Below are positions 1-6,288 of a DNA stretch of 6,696 bases, piece after piece (within the stretch, counting starts at the first letter, position 1; each line of letters opens with the position of its first letter). Below the pieces are notes generated by a model, which had not been told where the DNA came from, made no database searches, and was given only the letters and a program-made list of their open reading frames with translations. Both the position numbers and the translations under genes were made by a program. The stretch spans positions 1-6,696 of the forward strand of contig JAEXTA010000095.1 in NCBI GenBank assembly GCA_023453665.1, written 5' to 3'. This stretch comes from Bacteroidota bacterium (lineage in GTDB: Bacteria; Bacteroidota; Ignavibacteria; Ignavibacteriales; Ignavibacteriaceae).

Positions 1-1626
1 ATTATAAGGTTGGGTTAAAGGCAAATAACCCTGACTGCGAAGAGTTGTACTCATAGTACCGCCTGTAAACGGAGCTTCTAAAAATATTTTGACATTCGCT
101 ATTGGTGTTCCACCGGCACCGGTTGAATGTTGAATAGCACCAAGATCCGGGCTGACTCCAGGGGGAATCGGATTTCCATTAATATCGAAAAGGTATTCAG
201 GAATTTGAACGCCGGAATTTCTTCCTGGTGAACTTTCCTGCAAACTGAAATTGGCTATCAATTGCGCTTTGCGCATACTTTGATTCCATGTGTTGCTTAC
301 GAACTGAGGATTCAAACTTCGGTCATTAATTACGTTGGGTTTACCTGTCCAATAGTTCCAATTTGTTGTATAAATGTCTAATGCATTAAATGAGCTATTA
401 AAAGAATACTGAATAACATTAGGACCAGTCCATGTAGCAGATCCCGAATAATATCTGAAGTATAATCGAGAACCAGTAGTATTGTGATATAAATTATGTT
501 GCCAAACATTACCCGTGTTCCATATTGAATCTTGCTGATAGCCTGTCAATACGGAACCATTTTTATAAGTAAAATTGTAGTTCCTTGCAGTATACATGTA
601 TACTGTTCCTACAAAAATGTTATTAAAAATTTGGTTATCATCGAAACCAGTTGTTCCACCTGTTGTGTATGCAAGGGGGTTCAATTCCTGCCAACCAAAT
701 ATAGCACTGAATCCAGTGTAAGCCACAGTATTATTATAAACCTTTGAATTTCTTGCATTGGGTAAATTAATTCCCGCAGCATTTCCTGAGGAAATAACTA
801 CGTTCCCTCTAATTACATTATTTGCACCACCACCATAATGCGGCATGTTTTTTATGCCAGTTGCGTAAGTTCCTGAAACAAGATTATACTCCATTAAATT
901 ATTGCTTCCCTGTAAATCAATGCCATCTTCACCAGAGTTGTAAATATCATTATGATGTACCCATACATTACTGCTTGCAGAAACAAAAATTCCATCGTAA
1001 TTGGCATCGATTATTGTACAATAGCCGATTTCAATATCTCTAATATCACCATTTCCTTCAAATGTCCAAACTTCGGGGGATGGTTCATTCGAGGGGTTCC
1101 TAAAGAAAACAATGTCAGCCCCAACGGAACCACTCCCATCAACAGTCAGTCGGAGTACTTTAATGTGGTGCATAGTACCACGATATGCCCAAAACTGTCC
1201 ACGTCCTCTAAATTCGATGTCTTGATCAATCACATATTGCCAATTACTTCCAATAGTATATATAGCATATTTATTTGTTTGATTAGCTGTACTGATGATT
1301 GGTTTATTTCCAGAACCATAAGCTCCAAAAACTATATAATTACTTGAAGTTCCAATTATATCAACATTTGGTTCTAATAATCCACCGGAGCCGCCACCTG
1401 AACTTGGAGCCCAGGTTTCACCACGTTTAAATAAAATACTATCACCAGCAACAAAAACATTCCAGGATGTTTGAACTTTCTGTAGCGTTTTCCATGCTAA
1501 CTCTGGTGAGCGCCCATTGTTGGAATCATTTCCATTCGTTGCATCTATATAATAGTTTGTAGCGCTGACATCTAATATGCATAACACACTGAATACAAAA
1601 ACTAATAGCCGATATTTCCCATTCAT
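1..1626 (-). CDS. Secreted right-handed beta-helix repeat protein, C-terminus cut by window edge
   Basis: 542 codons are open from the ATG at 1626 to the window edge with no stop, so the C-terminus is missing. Residues 1-22 form a signal peptide: a basic start (MNGKYR), a hydrophobic core, and a probable signal peptidase I site after DVSA. Residues 24-50 carry the YYIDATNGNDSNNG...AWKTLQK opening typical of exported parallel beta-helix (pectate-lyase-like) proteins. Residues about 85-400 contain repeated short strands rich in Asn, Gly and Ile (NVWVHHNDIYNSGEDGIDL, NNVIRGNVVISSGNAAGINL, NSKVYNNTVAYTG), matching beta-helix coils. Residues 480-498 (DINGNPIPPG...DLGAI) are the usual helix terminus. 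Residues 511-542 (VKIFLEAPF...LPLTQPYN) resemble a module that in Bacteroidota-like proteins often precedes a type IX sorting domain. Likely role is extracellular polysaccharide binding or cleavage; catalytic residues were not identified and the substrate is unknown. Fold confidence is high, function low. Confidence 0.85.
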   Translation of the reverse strand, partial: MNGKYRLLVFVFSVLCILDVSATNYYIDATNGNDSNNGRSPELAWKTLQKVQTSWNVFVAGDSILFKRGETWAPSSGGGSGGLLEPNVDIIGTSSNYIVFGAYGSGNKPIISTANQTNKYAIYTIGSNWQYVIDQDIEFRGRGQFWAYRGTMHHIKVLRLTVDGSGSVGADIVFFRNPSNEPSPEVWTFEGNGDIRDIEIGYCTIIDANYDGIFVSASSNVWVHHNDIYNSGEDGIDLQGSNNLMEYNLVSGTYATGIKNMPHYGGGANNVIRGNVVISSGNAAGINLPNARNSKVYNNTVAYTGFSAIFGWQELNPLAYTTGGTTGFDDNQIFNNIFVGTVYMYTARNYNFTYKNGSVLTGYQQDSIWNTGNVWQHNLYHNTTGSRLYFRYYSGSATWTGPNVIQYSFNSSFNALDIYTTNWNYWTGKPNVINDRSLNPQFVSNTWNQSMRKAQLIANFSLQESSPGRNSGVQIPEYLFDINGNPIPPGVSPDLGAIQHSTGAGGTPIANVKIFLEAPFTGGTMSTTLRSQGYLPLTQPYN

Positions 1627-1898
1627 ACTACTATCTCCAAATTATCTTAACTGTTATTTCAAAACTTAAAATTTGCAATTTATATGCCACATGTTAGAAA
1701 ATTACATATCACTTAAGCAACTTATTATTTTTCAAATTTTATTATCAGCACTGGAAAGATTGAATTAAAATTACAACATTGGTTTTATATAGCCAATAAG
1801 AATTTTTTTTGCGGTAATATTTACTTAAAAGGTAGACCATCATCAGTAAAATTTCTTTGGCATCTAATATAAATAAATTGTACAAAATTGTAGTCTTG
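1627..1898. other. AT-rich spacer between two minus-strand genes
   Basis: This 272-bp stretch lies downstream of the GT-C gene and upstream of the beta-helix gene, both on the minus strand. Apart from the ribosome binding site at 1635-1638 no gene is convincing. No GC-rich hairpin with a T-run is seen after the GT-C stop at 1899, so the end of that transcript is not defined. The length leaves room for a separate promoter for the beta-helix gene, but no good -35/-10 pair stands out. A 66-codon minus-strand reading frame (1745-1945) overlaps the GT-C end and is judged spurious. Confidence 0.5.
1635..1638 (-). promoter_or_regulatory. Ribosome binding site of the beta-helix gene
   Basis: Read on the minus strand this is GGAG, within GGAGATAGTAGT, 8 bases before the ATG at 1626. 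It is the clearest Shine-Dalgarno match in the window and supports that start, which also begins directly with a signal peptide. Confidence 0.65.
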
Positions 1899-3503
1899 TC
1901 ATTCAATTTGCCAGATGAGAAAAACACTTTGTTCATTTTCGTCAAAGTATTTCGGCGAACGATAAATTTCTTTACTCTTTCTTAATTGAATATTATCGCT
2001 AAAAGTATTGTACAAATAACTTGGGAAGTTAAGTTTGATCTCGTTGTAGTTCCCTTCATTAATTTGATCTCGGTTTATATTACTATACATCCAAAAAGAA
2101 TGATGCACCAAATGTGAAACATTGAGATTGCGTAAATACATTGACAATTTTTTTTCATAAAGTATATTCTGAAACTTAAAATTATTAACTAACCCATCAA
2201 GGTTCACAACTCTCATCTGGCTAAAAAATGAAAAATGACCAGCATCAGTCATTCCAAATATTGTTCTGTGGTCAAGATTGGCTTTAGCCCATTTGGCAGC
2301 ATTATATGATTGAACATGCCACATATTATGTAATTCTTGAGCATTTATTGTTCTATCATATCTATACAACTCAATTTTAACTAAAGAATAGCAAAAATAA
2401 CACGCTACTATTATTAATAAATATTCAAATCGAAATCTTTTAAAAAAAGATAAAGAAAATAAAATTTGGATTACCGGAACAAAAGCAATCGGTATATAAA
2501 AAAAATAAATTATATAGTACCAGTTAAATATTCCCCATTTTACAAATAGTATTGTATAAACTAAAGTTAAAAATATCGAGATTCCGACTACTACTATTGT
2601 ATAATTGTATTTCAAAAAATTTGGGGAGTTAAATATCTTAAACTTGACTAGTAAGAAAAGTATAATATTTATTAATACTAGAGCAATACTTATCCAAATC
2701 TCAACTGGGTAACCGGTTAAAGAAATTGAATTATTTAGATTTGGGAAACTGCTTTTTAACGCACCACTAATTGGTGTCAATTTACCTTCAGAAAGGAAGT
2801 TGAAAGCAATATAAGGGATAAATAAACTTAGAAAACCTAAAAAAATTATAAAGAGTCTTTTTAGCAAATCTATTTTTTTGAGTTTCGATACTATAATCAA
2901 AAACACTGGTAGTGTGATCACTAGAAATATCATATCAAGGCGACTTAATAAGATAAGTGATATTAGAATTCCAAGTAAATAGTCTTCTTTTAAGGAAATT
3001 ACCTCTAAAGAATAATTATTGATAAAATAAAAAATGAAAAATGAAATTGTGAAAACCAGAACTGCAGATTCCATCCCATTGACACTTTTGGAAAAAACGT
3101 AATACACATAAAATACGATGAGCAACAACACTATTTCAGAAGTGAAGAACTTGTTTGCTACCTTAATAAGTAACAGACCTGTAATGGTAAGTATTAGGCA
3201 TTGAAAGACTAATATCGTTCGGACTAATATTTCAGGTTCATTGATAAATGCAAAAAAAGGAATTATTAGTATCTGCCATAAAGGATGAAAACCATTAGTA
3301 GTATTAAAAGTATCAAAGCTAAATCCAAACCCATTGTATAAGTTTTCTGCAATCTTAAAATAATATGAAGCGTCATCTGGTAAAAAATAAACTATCTCTT
3401 GGAAAGGCTTTTGAATAGTAATAAATATTTTACAGAAACAATAAGTAAATAATATTATGTAGGGGAGTTTGCCAATATTTTTGTTATAAAATGTTGTGAT
3501 CAT
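1899..3503 (-). CDS. GT-C type multi-pass membrane glycosyltransferase (uncharacterised)
   Basis: 534 residues from the ATG at 3503. GT-C enzymes sit in the inner membrane and use polyprenyl-phosphate sugars as donors on the periplasmic face. Residues 13-30 form the first membrane helix, followed by FLPDDASYYF with an acidic pair at D43-D44, the position of the catalytic Asp in GT-C folds, then NTTNGFHPLW. About ten further hydrophobic segments run to residue 375, broken by NGMES (142-146), a short SRLD (187-190) and PISGALK (244-250). Residues about 380-534 are soluble, with TDAGHFSFFS (419-428) and NLDGLVNN (434-441), a pattern shared by many uncharacterised GT-C proteins. Donor and acceptor cannot be read from sequence. 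An in-frame TTG at 3524 (7 residues longer) and a GTG at 3512 are alternative starts; none has a clear ribosome binding site. The gene is more AT-rich than its neighbours. Confidence 0.85.
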   Translation of the reverse strand: MITTFYNKNIGKLPYIILFTYCFCKIFITIQKPFQEIVYFLPDDASYYFKIAENLYNGFGFSFDTFNTTNGFHPLWQILIIPFFAFINEPEILVRTILVFQCLILTITGLLLIKVANKFFTSEIVLLLIVFYVYYVFSKSVNGMESAVLVFTISFFIFYFINNYSLEVISLKEDYLLGILISLILLSRLDMIFLVITLPVFLIIVSKLKKIDLLKRLFIIFLGFLSLFIPYIAFNFLSEGKLTPISGALKSSFPNLNNSISLTGYPVEIWISIALVLINIILFLLVKFKIFNSPNFLKYNYTIVVVGISIFLTLVYTILFVKWGIFNWYYIIYFFYIPIAFVPVIQILFSLSFFKRFRFEYLLIIVACYFCYSLVKIELYRYDRTINAQELHNMWHVQSYNAAKWAKANLDHRTIFGMTDAGHFSFFSQMRVVNLDGLVNNFKFQNILYEKKLSMYLRNLNVSHLVHHSFWMYSNINRDQINEGNYNEIKLNFPSYLYNTFSDNIQLRKSKEIYRSPKYFDENEQSVFLIWQIE

Positions 3504-3631
3504 ATCTTTCACTGTTTGATTCAAAGGACGGAATTAATTTTATGGAAATAAAGATTTTCATTTATTTCTAATGCCCTATCATTTCAGAAAAATTTACTTA
3601 TTTTTTCTCATCTTGAAACTGAAATGTTCGG

Positions 3632-3660
3632 TTTATAATCTTTAAGTCATTATATTTCAA
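3632..3660 (-). promoter_or_regulatory. Sigma-70-like promoter for the GT-C gene
   Basis: On the minus strand, TTGAAA (3660-3655) and TATAAA (3637-3632) are separated by exactly 17 bases; each box matches the sigma-70 consensus at five of six positions. Transcription would start near 3625, leaving a leader of roughly 120 bases before the ATG at 3503. The region is AT-rich, so a chance match is possible, and in Bacteroidota proper the housekeeping promoter differs (TTTG / TAnnTTTG). Confidence 0.45.
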
Positions 3661-3715
3661 TTGTTTATCTTGGCACATCTATTGAAAATGCTCAGGCGAT
3701 TTGTAAACCATCAGA

Positions 3716-3746
3716 ATTTGTTAACGATTATTTATTCGTAACAAAT
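3716..3746. repeat. Inverted repeat, 11-bp arms with one bulge (possible operator)
   Basis: ATTTGTTAACGA (3716-3727) faces TCGTAACAAAT (3736-3746) across an 8-base AT-only spacer. All 11 bases of the right arm pair; the left arm has one extra A. It lies 50-80 bases upstream of the leftward promoter's -35 box and well upstream of the rightward operon. The symmetry and lack of a following T-run fit a dimeric regulator binding site better than a terminator. An 8-bp direct repeat (ATCAGAAT, 3710-3717 and 3745-3752) overlaps both of its outer ends. Confidence 0.5.
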
Positions 3747-3788
3747 CAGAATGTTTGCTAAGAATATAACAAATATTTTTTTTCTTTT

Positions 3789-3807
3789 ATTAAGTTACAA
3801 ACTTAAT
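3789..3807. repeat. Perfect 8-bp AT-rich hairpin with 3-base loop
   Basis: ATTAAGTT (3789-3796) and AACTTAAT (3800-3807) are perfectly complementary around ACA. Ts follow on the plus strand, giving a terminator-like look, but the stem has only one G-C pair and no plus-strand gene lies upstream. It could stop stray transcription into the operon or be chance in AT-rich DNA. Confidence 0.35.
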
Positions 3808-3817
3808 TTTTCTTAAT

Positions 3818-3869
3818 TACCCGGCTTTACGATTATTTTTTTTCTAATAGCAAAAGAATCAGTCGGGTA
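3818..3869. repeat. Long imperfect inverted repeat upstream of the wbpO-like operon
   Basis: TACCCGGCT (3818-3826) pairs with AGTCGGGTA (3861-3869) over nine positions including one G-T wobble. After a 4-base bulge (3827-3830) the stem continues: GATT (3831-3834) with AATC (3857-3860) and TTTT (3836-3839) with AAAA (3852-3855), separated by one mismatch. Together 17 pairs close a loop of about 12 bases. The GC-rich outer stem stands out in a very AT-rich stretch. Confidence 0.5.
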
Positions 3870-3884
3870 TGTTGCGTGTAAAAA

Positions 3885-3942
3885 CTTTACCGGATCAGTT
3901 TACATATTTCTCGCTTAATAAAATGTGACTGACCCGGCGAAG
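3885..3942. repeat. Long inverted repeat with about 20-base arms, upstream of the operon
   Basis: Left arm 3885-3905 and right arm 3923-3942 pair around a 17-base loop. Core pairs are CCGG (3890-3893) with CCGG (3934-3937), TCAGT (3895-3899) with ACTGA (3928-3932), and ACAT (3902-3905) with ATGT (3923-3926). One A-C mismatch (3894/3933) and one bulged T interrupt it, and the stem extends outward through CTTT (3885-3888) with GAAG (3939-3942). This is the strongest predicted structure in the window. It ends 61 bases before the ATG at 4004. No T-run follows, so it is not a standard terminator. Confidence 0.6.
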
Positions 3943-3947
3943 CTGTG

Positions 3948-3976
3948 TTCAAATCAAGAATTAGTCTAATTATAGA
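3948..3976 (+). promoter_or_regulatory. Weak sigma-70-like promoter candidate for the operon
   Basis: TTCAAA (3948-3953) and TATAGA (3971-3976) are 17 bases apart, each matching four of six consensus positions. Transcription would start near 3983, about 20 bases before the ATG at 4004. If this is the true promoter, the inverted repeats upstream are DNA sites and not RNA leader structures. Confidence 0.3.
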
Positions 3977-4003
3977 ATTATTTTAAAGAAATATATTGAA
4001 AGA

Positions 4004-5293
4004 ATGAAGATGGAGTCACAATCACTTTTTACAAAAAAATTGGGTGTTATTGGATTAGGTTATGTCGGTTTACCTCTTGCAGTCGAGTTTGGTAAAAAGT
4101 TTAAAGTCATAGGATTCGATATCAATTCTAATAGAATAACAGAATTAAAGAATGGAATCGATAAAACTTTAGAGGTATCAACAGAAGAATTAAAATCATC
4201 CGGGAGCCTGAGTTATACTTCTGATCTTAATGAGCTTAAAGAAGCAAACATTTTTATTGTAACCGTTCCAACTCCGGTAGATGATTTTAAGCGACCCGAT
4301 CTTACACCATTAATTAAAGCAAGTGAAACAGTTGGTAAAGTACTAAAGAAAGGTGATATAGTTGTTTACGAATCAACTGTATATCCTGGCTGCACAGAAG
4401 ATGATTGTGTTCCTGTTCTTGAAAAGTTCAGCGGCTTAAAATTTAATAAGGATTTTTATTGTGGTTACAGCCCCGAAAGAATTAATCCCGGAGATAAAGA
4501 ACATCGTGTCCACACAATTAAAAAAGTAGTAAGCGGAAGTACTCCTGAATCAGCAAAATTACTAAATGAACTATACGGTTCAATCATTACTGCGGGTACG
4601 CATTTAGCTTCTTCAATAAAAGTTGCTGAAGCTGCAAAGGTAATTGAAAACGCACAGCGTGATATCAACATTGCTTTTGTAAACGAACTTGCAATGTTAT
4701 TTGATCTTATGGGAATTGACACACTTGATGTGCTTGAAGCTGCCGGTACAAAATGGAATTTCCTTCCCTTTAAACCCGGACTTGTCGGTGGACATTGTAT
4801 CGGTGTTGATCCGTATTATCTTACACATAAAGCAATGCACCTCGGTTACAACCCCGCTATAATTTTAGCAGGGCGAAGAATAAATGACGGTATGGGTGCT
4901 TACGTTGCGAAGAATCTTGTAAAGTTGATGATAAAGAAAGACCACAAAATTAACGGTTCAAAAATACTTGTGATGGGAATTACGTTCAAAGAAAATTGTC
5001 CTGACATACGAAACTCAAGAGTAATAGATATAATCAATGAACTAAATGAATTCGGCTGCAGTGTTGACGTGTTCGATCCATGGGCTGATAAGCAGGAAGT
5101 TAAACATGAATACGGTCTTGATATCTTCACATCAAAAGATGAACTAAAAGATAAGAATTACTCAGGACTGGTACTCGCAGTGTCGCATAAAGCATTTAAT
5201 GAAATTGATTTCAAATCATTTAAGAATAACGATACAGTTATCTATGATGTTAAAGGTTTTCTTGCTAAAGAAATAATTGACGATCGTTTATAA
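4004..5293 (+). CDS. wbpO: UDP-N-acetyl-D-hexosamine 6-dehydrogenase (WbpO/TviB-like)
   Basis: 429 residues, the usual length of this cytoplasmic family. It oxidises C6 of UDP-GlcNAc or UDP-GalNAc to the uronic acid with two NAD+. The N-terminal Rossmann fold shows GLGYVG (17-22) and the NAD ribose-binding D39. Further family blocks are VTVPTPVD (86-93), YESTVYPG (122-129), GYSPERINPGD (154-164), the EAAKVIEN helix (209-216) with conserved K212 and N216, and GGHCIGVDPYYL (262-273) carrying catalytic C265 and D269. The C-terminal domain has GITFKENCPDIRNS (325-338). The wording of these blocks, such as KVAEAAKVIENAQRD and AGTKWNFLPFKPGLVGGHC, is WbpO/TviB-like, not UDP-glucose dehydrogenase-like. 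UDP-GlcNAc versus UDP-GalNAc preference cannot be decided here. An in-frame ATG at 4010 is an alternative start. It is the first gene of an apparent operon, 37 bases before the epimerase. The symbol is by resemblance. Confidence 0.93.
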   Translation: MKMESQSLFTKKLGVIGLGYVGLPLAVEFGKKFKVIGFDINSNRITELKNGIDKTLEVSTEELKSSGSLSYTSDLNELKEANIFIVTVPTPVDDFKRPDLTPLIKASETVGKVLKKGDIVVYESTVYPGCTEDDCVPVLEKFSGLKFNKDFYCGYSPERINPGDKEHRVHTIKKVVSGSTPESAKLLNELYGSIITAGTHLASSIKVAEAAKVIENAQRDINIAFVNELAMLFDLMGIDTLDVLEAAGTKWNFLPFKPGLVGGHCIGVDPYYLTHKAMHLGYNPAIILAGRRINDGMGAYVAKNLVKLMIKKDHKINGSKILVMGITFKENCPDIRNSRVIDIINELNEFGCSVDVFDPWADKQEVKHEYGLDIFTSKDELKDKNYSGLVLAVSHKAFNEIDFKSFKNNDTVIYDVKGFLAKEIIDDRL

Positions 5294-5330
5294 AAAATAG
5301 TTAACGCTAAATAAGGAAAACAAATTAAGA

Positions 5331-6266
5331 ATGAGTAAAATAGATTTTTTAGTTACCGGTGGCGGCGGATTTATTGGCAGTAACATTGTTGAGGCGTTGT
5401 TAAAGAAGGGTCACTCAGTCAGAGTGATGGACAATTTTTCAACAGGTAAAAGAGAAAATCTAAAACCGTTTGAAAAAGATATCGACCTCTTTGAAGGAGA
5501 TATAAGAAATTTTCACCTTGTTGAAAAAGCTGTTAAGAATGTTGAAGTGATTTTGCATCAGGCTGCACTTCCATCAGTGCCAAGATCAGTTGCTGACCCT
5601 ATTTCATCTGACCAGGCAAACATTCAGGGAACTTTAAATATTCTTTATGCAGCTAAAGAAAGTGGTGTTAGAAAAGTTGTGTTCGCATCTTCATCTTCTG
5701 TTTATGGCGATAATCCTGTTCTGCCAAAACATGAAGGAATGATTCCAAATCCGTTATCCCCTTACGCTGTTACTAAATTAACCGGAGAAAAATATTGCAA
5801 GGTGTTTTCAAATCTTTACGGACTTGAAACAGTTTGTCTTCGTTATTTCAATGTGTTTGGACCAAAGCAGGATCCAAATTCACAGTACTCGGCAGTTATT
5901 CCAAAGTTTATAAAGGCAATGCTGAAAGATGAAAGTCCTGTTATTTATGGTGACGGTGAACAAAGTCGCGATTTTACTTTTATCGAAAATGTGATTGAAG
6001 GAAACATCATTGCAGCGAATTATAAAAATGAAAAGTCACTCGTTGCAAATTGTGCATGTCACGGACAAATTACTCTTAATCAATTGGTGGATGAAATAAA
6101 TAAAATTATTGGTAAGAACATTAAACCTGTTTATGATAAAGAACGTCCGGGAGATATCAAACATTCATTCGCTGATATTGAACTGATAAAATCTAAACTA
6201 AATTTTGAACCAAAAGTTTCATTCCTTGAAGGATTGAAAAAAACAATTGAATACAACACACACTAA
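5331..6266 (+). CDS. wbpP: UDP-N-acetylhexosamine 4-epimerase (WbpP-like, SDR family)
   Basis: 311 residues, an extended short-chain dehydrogenase with one tightly bound NAD. It inverts C4 of a UDP-hexosamine or its uronic acid. GGGGFIG (10-16) is the glycine-rich NAD motif. The catalytic set is complete: S121 in ASSSSVYGD, Y145 and K149 in SPYAVTK. HQAALPSVPRSV (76-87), RYFNVFGPKQDPNSQYSAVIPKF and GDGEQSRDFTFIENV match WbpP-type enzymes closely. At the position of E. coli GalE Tyr299, the gatekeeper for substrate size, this protein has S279 (DIKHSFAD), as in WbpP; a small residue here admits N-acetylated sugars. With the dehydrogenase upstream the likely product is UDP-GalNAcA, by either order of steps. 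AAGGAA at 5313-5318 lies 12 bases before the ATG and may be the ribosome binding site. The next gene follows after 22 bases. Confidence 0.92.
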   Translation: MSKIDFLVTGGGGFIGSNIVEALLKKGHSVRVMDNFSTGKRENLKPFEKDIDLFEGDIRNFHLVEKAVKNVEVILHQAALPSVPRSVADPISSDQANIQGTLNILYAAKESGVRKVVFASSSSVYGDNPVLPKHEGMIPNPLSPYAVTKLTGEKYCKVFSNLYGLETVCLRYFNVFGPKQDPNSQYSAVIPKFIKAMLKDESPVIYGDGEQSRDFTFIENVIEGNIIAANYKNEKSLVANCACHGQITLNQLVDEINKIIGKNIKPVYDKERPGDIKHSFADIELIKSKLNFEPKVSFLEGLKKTIEYNTH

Positions 6267-6288
6267 TCACCTTTCATAAAAGACAAGT

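Larger units (their letters stand above)
3504..4003. other. Divergent intergenic region with promoters and four inverted repeats
   Basis: This 500-bp non-coding stretch separates the leftward GT-C gene from the rightward wbpO-like operon. Its first 20 bases could be coding if the GT-C gene starts at the TTG at 3524. No protein-coding gene is visible. It holds a sigma-70-like promoter pointing left (3632-3660), a weaker one pointing right (3948-3976), and inverted repeats at 3716-3746, 3789-3807, 3818-3869 and 3885-3942, each listed separately. The 3777-3788 and 3836-3843 stretches are nearly pure T. Confidence 0.7.

Noticed and set aside
532..1347. Plus-strand reading frames at 532-747, 822-1043 and 952-1347
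   Set aside because: All lie antisense to the continuous beta-helix coding frame, and their translations are rich in Cys, His and Ser with no domain-like pattern, as expected of shadow frames.
1627..1740. Possible promoter for the beta-helix gene (TTGCTT ... TAACAT on the minus strand)
   Set aside because: The -35 box matches only three of six positions and the spacing is 18; in DNA this AT-rich that is not above chance.
1778..1808. Terminator-like hairpin ATTGG/CCAAT followed by a T-run on the plus strand
   Set aside because: The stem is only 5-7 pairs including a wobble, and there is no plus-strand gene upstream. In the minus direction, where the GT-C transcript runs, no T-run follows.
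1745..1945. 66-codon minus-strand reading frame overlapping the end of the GT-C gene
   Set aside because: It overlaps the GT-C C-terminus in another frame, is AT-driven in composition (many Lys, Ile, Leu, Tyr), lacks a ribosome binding site, and matches no family I know. The GT-C protein ends naturally at VFLIWQIE, so a frameshift is not needed to explain it.
3710..3942. CRISPR-like or tandem repeat array
   Set aside because: The inverted repeats differ in sequence, length and spacing, and no unit recurs at regular intervals.
4465..5130. Minus-strand reading frames at 4465-4722 and 4900-5130
   Set aside because: They lie wholly inside the well-supported wbpO-like gene on the opposite strand and show no family signature.
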